Source: Blepharisma stoltei | Taxonomy: Eukaryota > Ciliophora > Heterotrichea > Heterotrichida > Blepharismidae | Reading direction: 5' to 3' | NCBI GenBank assembly: GCA_914767885.1 | Contig: CAJZBQ010000017.1 | Coordinates: 310,001-374,000, forward strand | DNA length: 64,000 nucleotides | Shown here: positions 60,869 to 64,000 of the stretch, in pieces | Position numbering within the stretch: position 1 is the first letter of the stretch | How the letters are laid out: each line of letters starts with the position of its first letter | Program-made: the position numbers and the translations under genes | The notes under the pieces: model-generated | What the model saw: the letters and a program-made list of their open reading frames with translations, nothing else | Database searches by the model: none | What the model was told of the DNA's origin: nothing

Positions 60869-62018
60869 ATGTCTGACTACTGTAGAATATGCCTTGAAGA
60901 GGATGCACTTGATAACCTTCTAATTCCATGTAATTGTAAAGGAACCCAAAAATTCACTCATAAATCATGTTTGCATCGGTGGCAAGAGACTACATTGAAC
61001 AATTACTTATGCTGCCCGGAGCGTTATGATTTAGAACAAGTTTTAACGTGCCGATTATGCAAAACGAAGTACAACTCAACTTCAGCCAATTTTTCTTGAC
61101 GGCTTTTATATACTTCGTCTCCTTTACTAGCCTTAGCGAGAAAGCACACATGCGTTCTCACTTTCGGAATCAGTTCTTTTATGTGTTTTTCATTTTGACT
61201 ATTTTTCCCAATCCTCTTCAATGTTGCAATTTTTTCTTACGTTGTATTTTGGAAAAAAGGGTATCGATTTAAGTTTATCGGGACAAATGAAGGCATAAGA
61301 CTTCGGATTTACAAGATTGGGCTGAAAGTAAATGAGCTTAAATCAGGGACAATTTTAAAGGCCACTAATATGATTCGAGATGGAATGTTTAAAAATTCGA
61401 AAATCCTGATTGTAAAAAATAAAGAAGAAGGAGCTGTAGGATTTATTTTTAACAAATTCATAGGTAATTTATATTCAGATGAGACCGAAAATATAAGGTG
61501 TGGAGGACCTGTAAATCAAAGCTCAGTCCATGTATTGCATGATAACCCAGACGTAGAAGGATGTGAAAAGATCACTGATGGTATTTATATTGGAGGAAAA
61601 TTGATCCCAAGACCAGAAAATACAATATGTGCTATTATTAAAGGGTATTCAGCTTGGGATTCACTCCAGCTTGACGGAGAAGTCAGGTCAGGGTTATGAC
61701 AAATTGACAATACTGAATGTGCCTGTTTATGATAATTTGAGAAGAATTGAGCTTAAATAGTGTAATTCTTTATTTATTTATGATATATAATTAAATATTA
61801 TAGCAGAGAATTTAAGCATTTCTTATATTAGCACAATTTTAATAATCATTATTGAAGGCAGAAATTATAGCGAATGTGAAGAAGTTGATTTGAAGATTGA
61901 TATTAAAAATAAAGGCTTAAGTTCTGCAGGTGTTGGTGGCGCCACAGGCAAGAATGTAGATGTGGAAAAGCGTGAAATTGAAGAAAATGAGTATAAGAAA
62001 TATAATTGGGGTGAATAA
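60869..62018 (+). CDS. RING-CH (MARCH-type) E3 fused to a membrane region and a DUF179/AlgH domain
   Basis: A continuous frame with TGA as Trp runs from ATG 60869. Residues 5-65 are a RING-CH zinc finger (C-R-I-C-L-E-E, C-N-C-K-G-T, H-K-S-C-L-H-R-W, C-R-L-C-K-T-K-Y). Two hydrophobic segments follow at about 80-125. From about 155 comes a DUF179/YqgE/AlgH-like domain (G-T-I-L-K-A-T, F-K-N-S-K-I-L-I-V-K-N-K-E-E-G-A-V-G-F-I-F-N, C-G-G-P-V, H-V-L-H-D-N-P, G-I-Y-I-G-G-K, G-Y-S-A-W-D-S-L-Q-L-D-G-E). Excising 61711..61869 extends it to 331 codons; otherwise it ends at 61735. Confidence 0.8.
61711..61869. other. Probable IES near the 3' end of the RING-CH/DUF179 gene
   Basis: 157 bp removed. The junction W-Q-I-D-N-S-E-C-E-E-V-D adds a 43-residue tail that is otherwise an orphan open segment. 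The similar sequence at both edges (AATACTGAATGTG and TATAGCGAATGTG) is curious. Confidence 0.55.
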
Positions 62019-62077
62019 TGAGTGAAATGTCCTAATATACGTAAAGTGGGAGACTTAGAAGGCTAGATTATGAAGTT

Positions 62078-62224
62078 ATGAGTAAGATGCAAGATCCAAC
62101 TCGAATTTATTGCAGATATTGTGAACTGAAGACTTCTACCTTGGTTTCACTTGAAATGCCAATTTTTGCCATTTTGAAAAGTAGTTTGCTGTGTTGGGGA
62201 TTTATAATTGCTGCAGTGAATTAA
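62078..62224 (+). CDS. Fragment resembling a LITAF-type zinc/membrane domain
   Basis: M-S-K-M-Q-D-P-T-R-I-Y-C-R-Y-C-E-L-K-T followed by a hydrophobic stretch (L-L-C-W-G-F-I-I-A-A-V) looks like the first half of a LITAF domain. After the TAA the same frame goes on V-H-E-K-N-I-R-K-C, where the second C-x-x-C would be expected, but only one Cys is there. It may be a decayed gene or one with an unseen IES. Confidence 0.3.
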   Translation: MSKMQDPTRIYCRYCELKTSTLVSLEMPIFAILKSSLLCWGFIIAAVN

Positions 62225-62365
62225 GTTCATGAGAAAAATATCAGGAAATGCATCATAGATATAAAGGTGCAAAAGAATCATCGGAAAATATGACCCAGAT
62301 CAAATTTAATTTCAGGGTATCTGAAATTTTAAAATTAATTTAATTAGTAAGCATTTTTTATAAAT

Positions 62366-62578
62366 ATGAATAAAAGGATTGCTTCGAAAAATAAACACGC
62401 CAGAAATCTGCAAAATAATTTACCACAAAGCAAGCTACCGAAAGCAGAGCCGTTAATTTGCCTAGAAAACCCAGGATATTTCAAGGAGGTTCGTGAAGAA
62501 ATACAGTCGATATTTTTGCGAGATCCAGTTTTGACACTCCAGGATCTTTTACCATGCAAATTTAAACCAGAATTTTAA
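62366..62578 (+). CDS. Possible small basic protein, 70 residues
   Basis: The frame M-N-K-R-I-A-S-K-N-K-H-A-R-N-L runs to TAA 62576 (ends L-L-P-C-K-F-K-P-E-F). Protein-like composition and position between genes support it; no domain is visible. The spacers around it, 62225-62365 and 62579-62750, look empty. Confidence 0.4.
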   Translation: MNKRIASKNKHARNLQNNLPQSKLPKAEPLICLENPGYFKEVREEIQSIFLRDPVLTLQDLLPCKFKPEF

Positions 62579-62750
62579 CAGTTTTTGATTAATTATAGCC
62601 TAATACCTTTATTGGAGATTTTGAGTAAAAATTTATTTATTTTTCCATTTTTATTTAAAAATTATTGATGATTTTTAGTTTTAAGCTAACCAATCTCTTT
62701 TGACTTAAAATTAAAAAAAAGATCTCTCTATAAATGAGCCTGTATAATAT

Positions 62751-64000
62751 CTATTTTAAGTGTTGATTATCATCAGAAATCAAACTTAACCAGCGAGATA
62801 TTTTTTCCTTTTTATTCGTTATTGATACATTTCCATCATTGCCAATTAAATGACAATAAAGGGCTTCTCTAATTTCTTCTCGTCCAGTTTCTCCATCAGA
62901 CTGAATTGTATCTTCATCAACTCATTCTGCTTGAGGCTTGCTCCTCCATGCGCTTAAGTTCTTGATAGAAATTCCAGTAAGATTTGACAGTTGGCTCTCA
63001 GCCACTCCAGCTTTTATTTTGTCTATTAAAATTTTTTTCACATGGTTATTTCTCGACAAAGAGTTTATAGGGATTTCTCCTAAATAATCTCTGACAATAT
63101 TTTGCCAAATATTAAGAGTTTTGGCTATTTCTTTTACGCCCTGTCCTTCTGAATGAAGCTTCATAATTTGGTCTCTCATCTTAATTTTGCTGTTTGAGGA
63201 AGTTGCTCTGAGATAATTGAAATATGTTCTCGAAGCTACATGGCTGGAAGGCCAGGCTGAGACAATACTATAATTATATCCTGCAAGGCTTTGCGAGTCT
63301 AGGTATGGACAGCTATGATAGGCAACTAATCATAATACGTTTAGGGCCTAGTCTTAGTCCGCTTTTCAGGTTGGTTTTTAGTTTGGGGGAAGGAAAGCTT
63401 GGAGTTGGAAAGGGAAAGGGGAAAGCCTAGCAAAGCCTTCTAAGGCTATTAGGTAACAAATCATTAAGAATTATGCCCCTGGGCTTAAGTTTAACGCTTT
63501 TTCCGAGAGTCAGCCAGAAATTCCAGTTTTGGAATTCTGAGTAGGTAATCCAACCCACTCCACTCTCCGTTCGACGCGAGCATAGGTGGAGAGGATTTAA
63601 CCCCCACGGGAGGTGGCTCAACGAAGCAAGATGGAGATGCGCACCTGTGGGTGCTACTGTGAGCTTTTAAATAATCTAACTTAATGCTAATAAGGATGCT
63701 GCTCTGCAATTTTTTCAGTTTCCAATTGCCTCTACACAAATTGGACTGATATTGTACAATTTTGCAATTACTTTTGAAGAAACTCCTGCTTTGATTAATT
63801 CTGCTACTTTTCTTTTAATAGGAGCAATATATTTAACTTCAAATTCCTCAAGTATTGAATTATCCCGTTTGCGTTTAATAGGGACATTCTCTGTACTAAC
63901 CTTTGCACCAGTTTTTTTAGCGAAGTATTTTTTAGATTGCGGGGTTTTGGTTAAGCACTCATAAATTTTTTGGGAAACCGGCGGCTCGTTTTCATCAATA
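62751..64000 (-). CDS. Helix-turn-helix protein, 5' part beyond the window
   Basis: The 3' part (63213 to 62751) has two helix-turn-helix-like units: R-D-Q-I-M-K-L-H-S-E-G-Q-G-V-K-E-I-A-K-T, and I-D-K-I-K-A-G-V-A-E-S-Q-L-S-N-L-T-G-I-S. The 5' part (from beyond 64000 to 63678) has a third (R-K-V-A-E-L-I-K-A-G-V-S-S-K-V-I-A-K-L-Y-N-I-S). The similar units on both sides of the insertion support one gene. Such repeats occur in transposase-derived and centromere-binding-like proteins. TGA Trp occurs in both parts. DNA binding is likely, the role unknown. Confidence 0.65.
63214..63678. mobile_element. IES: type D3 retroposon-like insertion
   Basis: 463 bp removed by one frame-consistent choice of TA ends (minus strand junction A-L-S-Y-L-R-A-T-S-S). 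The GC-richer body contains CACCTGTGGGTGCTACTGTGAGC, matching the copy in the GBP gene at 15310 (ACCTGTGGGTGCTACAGGAGC). Confidence 0.68.

Noticed and set aside
1-64000. tRNA and rRNA genes
   Set aside because: I looked for cloverleaf-like A/B-box patterns, including in the GC-rich elements, and saw none convincing by eye; a tRNAscan or covariance search would be decisive.

Overview
This window is eukaryotic, AT-rich and gene-dense, and it reads as germline (micronuclear) DNA of a heterotrich ciliate, most likely Blepharisma or a close relative. Three things seen directly support this. (1) TGA is a sense codon read as tryptophan in almost every gene, while TAA and TAG are the stops. (2) A clean 15-nt GT...AG intron lies at 38238..38252, and such tiny introns are typical of heterotrichs. 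(3) About 30 insertions, each bounded by TA dinucleotides, interrupt reading frames. Joining the flanks so that one TA is kept restores an open frame in every interrupted gene with defined ends, and the summed coding length is then a whole number of codons. These are internal eliminated sequences (IESs). The genus is inferred; no species marker is present.

Layout. 0-9.8 kb: a coiled-coil protein, a Myb factor, a small basic protein, an N-myristoylated TBC-like protein and an unknown protein. 9.9-16.7 kb: a guanylate-binding-protein GTPase with a very long coiled coil, cut by nine IESs. 16.8-26 kb: an acetyltransferase-like protein, small proteins, an EF-hand protein and a TTLL3-type tubulin ligase. 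27-36 kb: a secreted glycerophosphodiester phosphodiesterase, two tandem AlkD-like DNA alkylation repair genes, a Rab GTPase, a PLAC8 protein and a Kelch protein. 37-42 kb: an EF-hand protein, an intron-containing gene and importin-5. 43.5-49.2 kb: a PH-domain kinase and a tandem pair of lineage-specific paralogues with a pseudogene. 49.8-59.6 kb: topoisomerase II, a PP2C phosphatase, CDC14, RBM8A/Y14 and a TMEM128-like protein. 60-64 kb: ISCU, a RING-CH/DUF179 fusion protein and a helix-turn-helix protein running off the end.

The non-genic part is dominated by mobile DNA. Family A is a MITE of about 220-360 bp (11 copies, one badly decayed) with ends resembling CCCCCTCCGTGAGTGAACAA that form palindromes. 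Families B and C are further MITEs whose terminal inverted repeats are themselves hairpins. A third class is GC-richer, about 270-620 bp, and carries 11-14 bp target-site duplications with TTAA-rich microsatellite tails. This is the structure of short non-LTR retroposons. Their target duplications contain TA, so the host can remove them as IESs. Elements are nested inside each other and inside IESs.

The genes are mostly housekeeping and signalling genes with no operon logic. What unifies the window is that most of its genes need DNA excision during macronuclear development to become functional.
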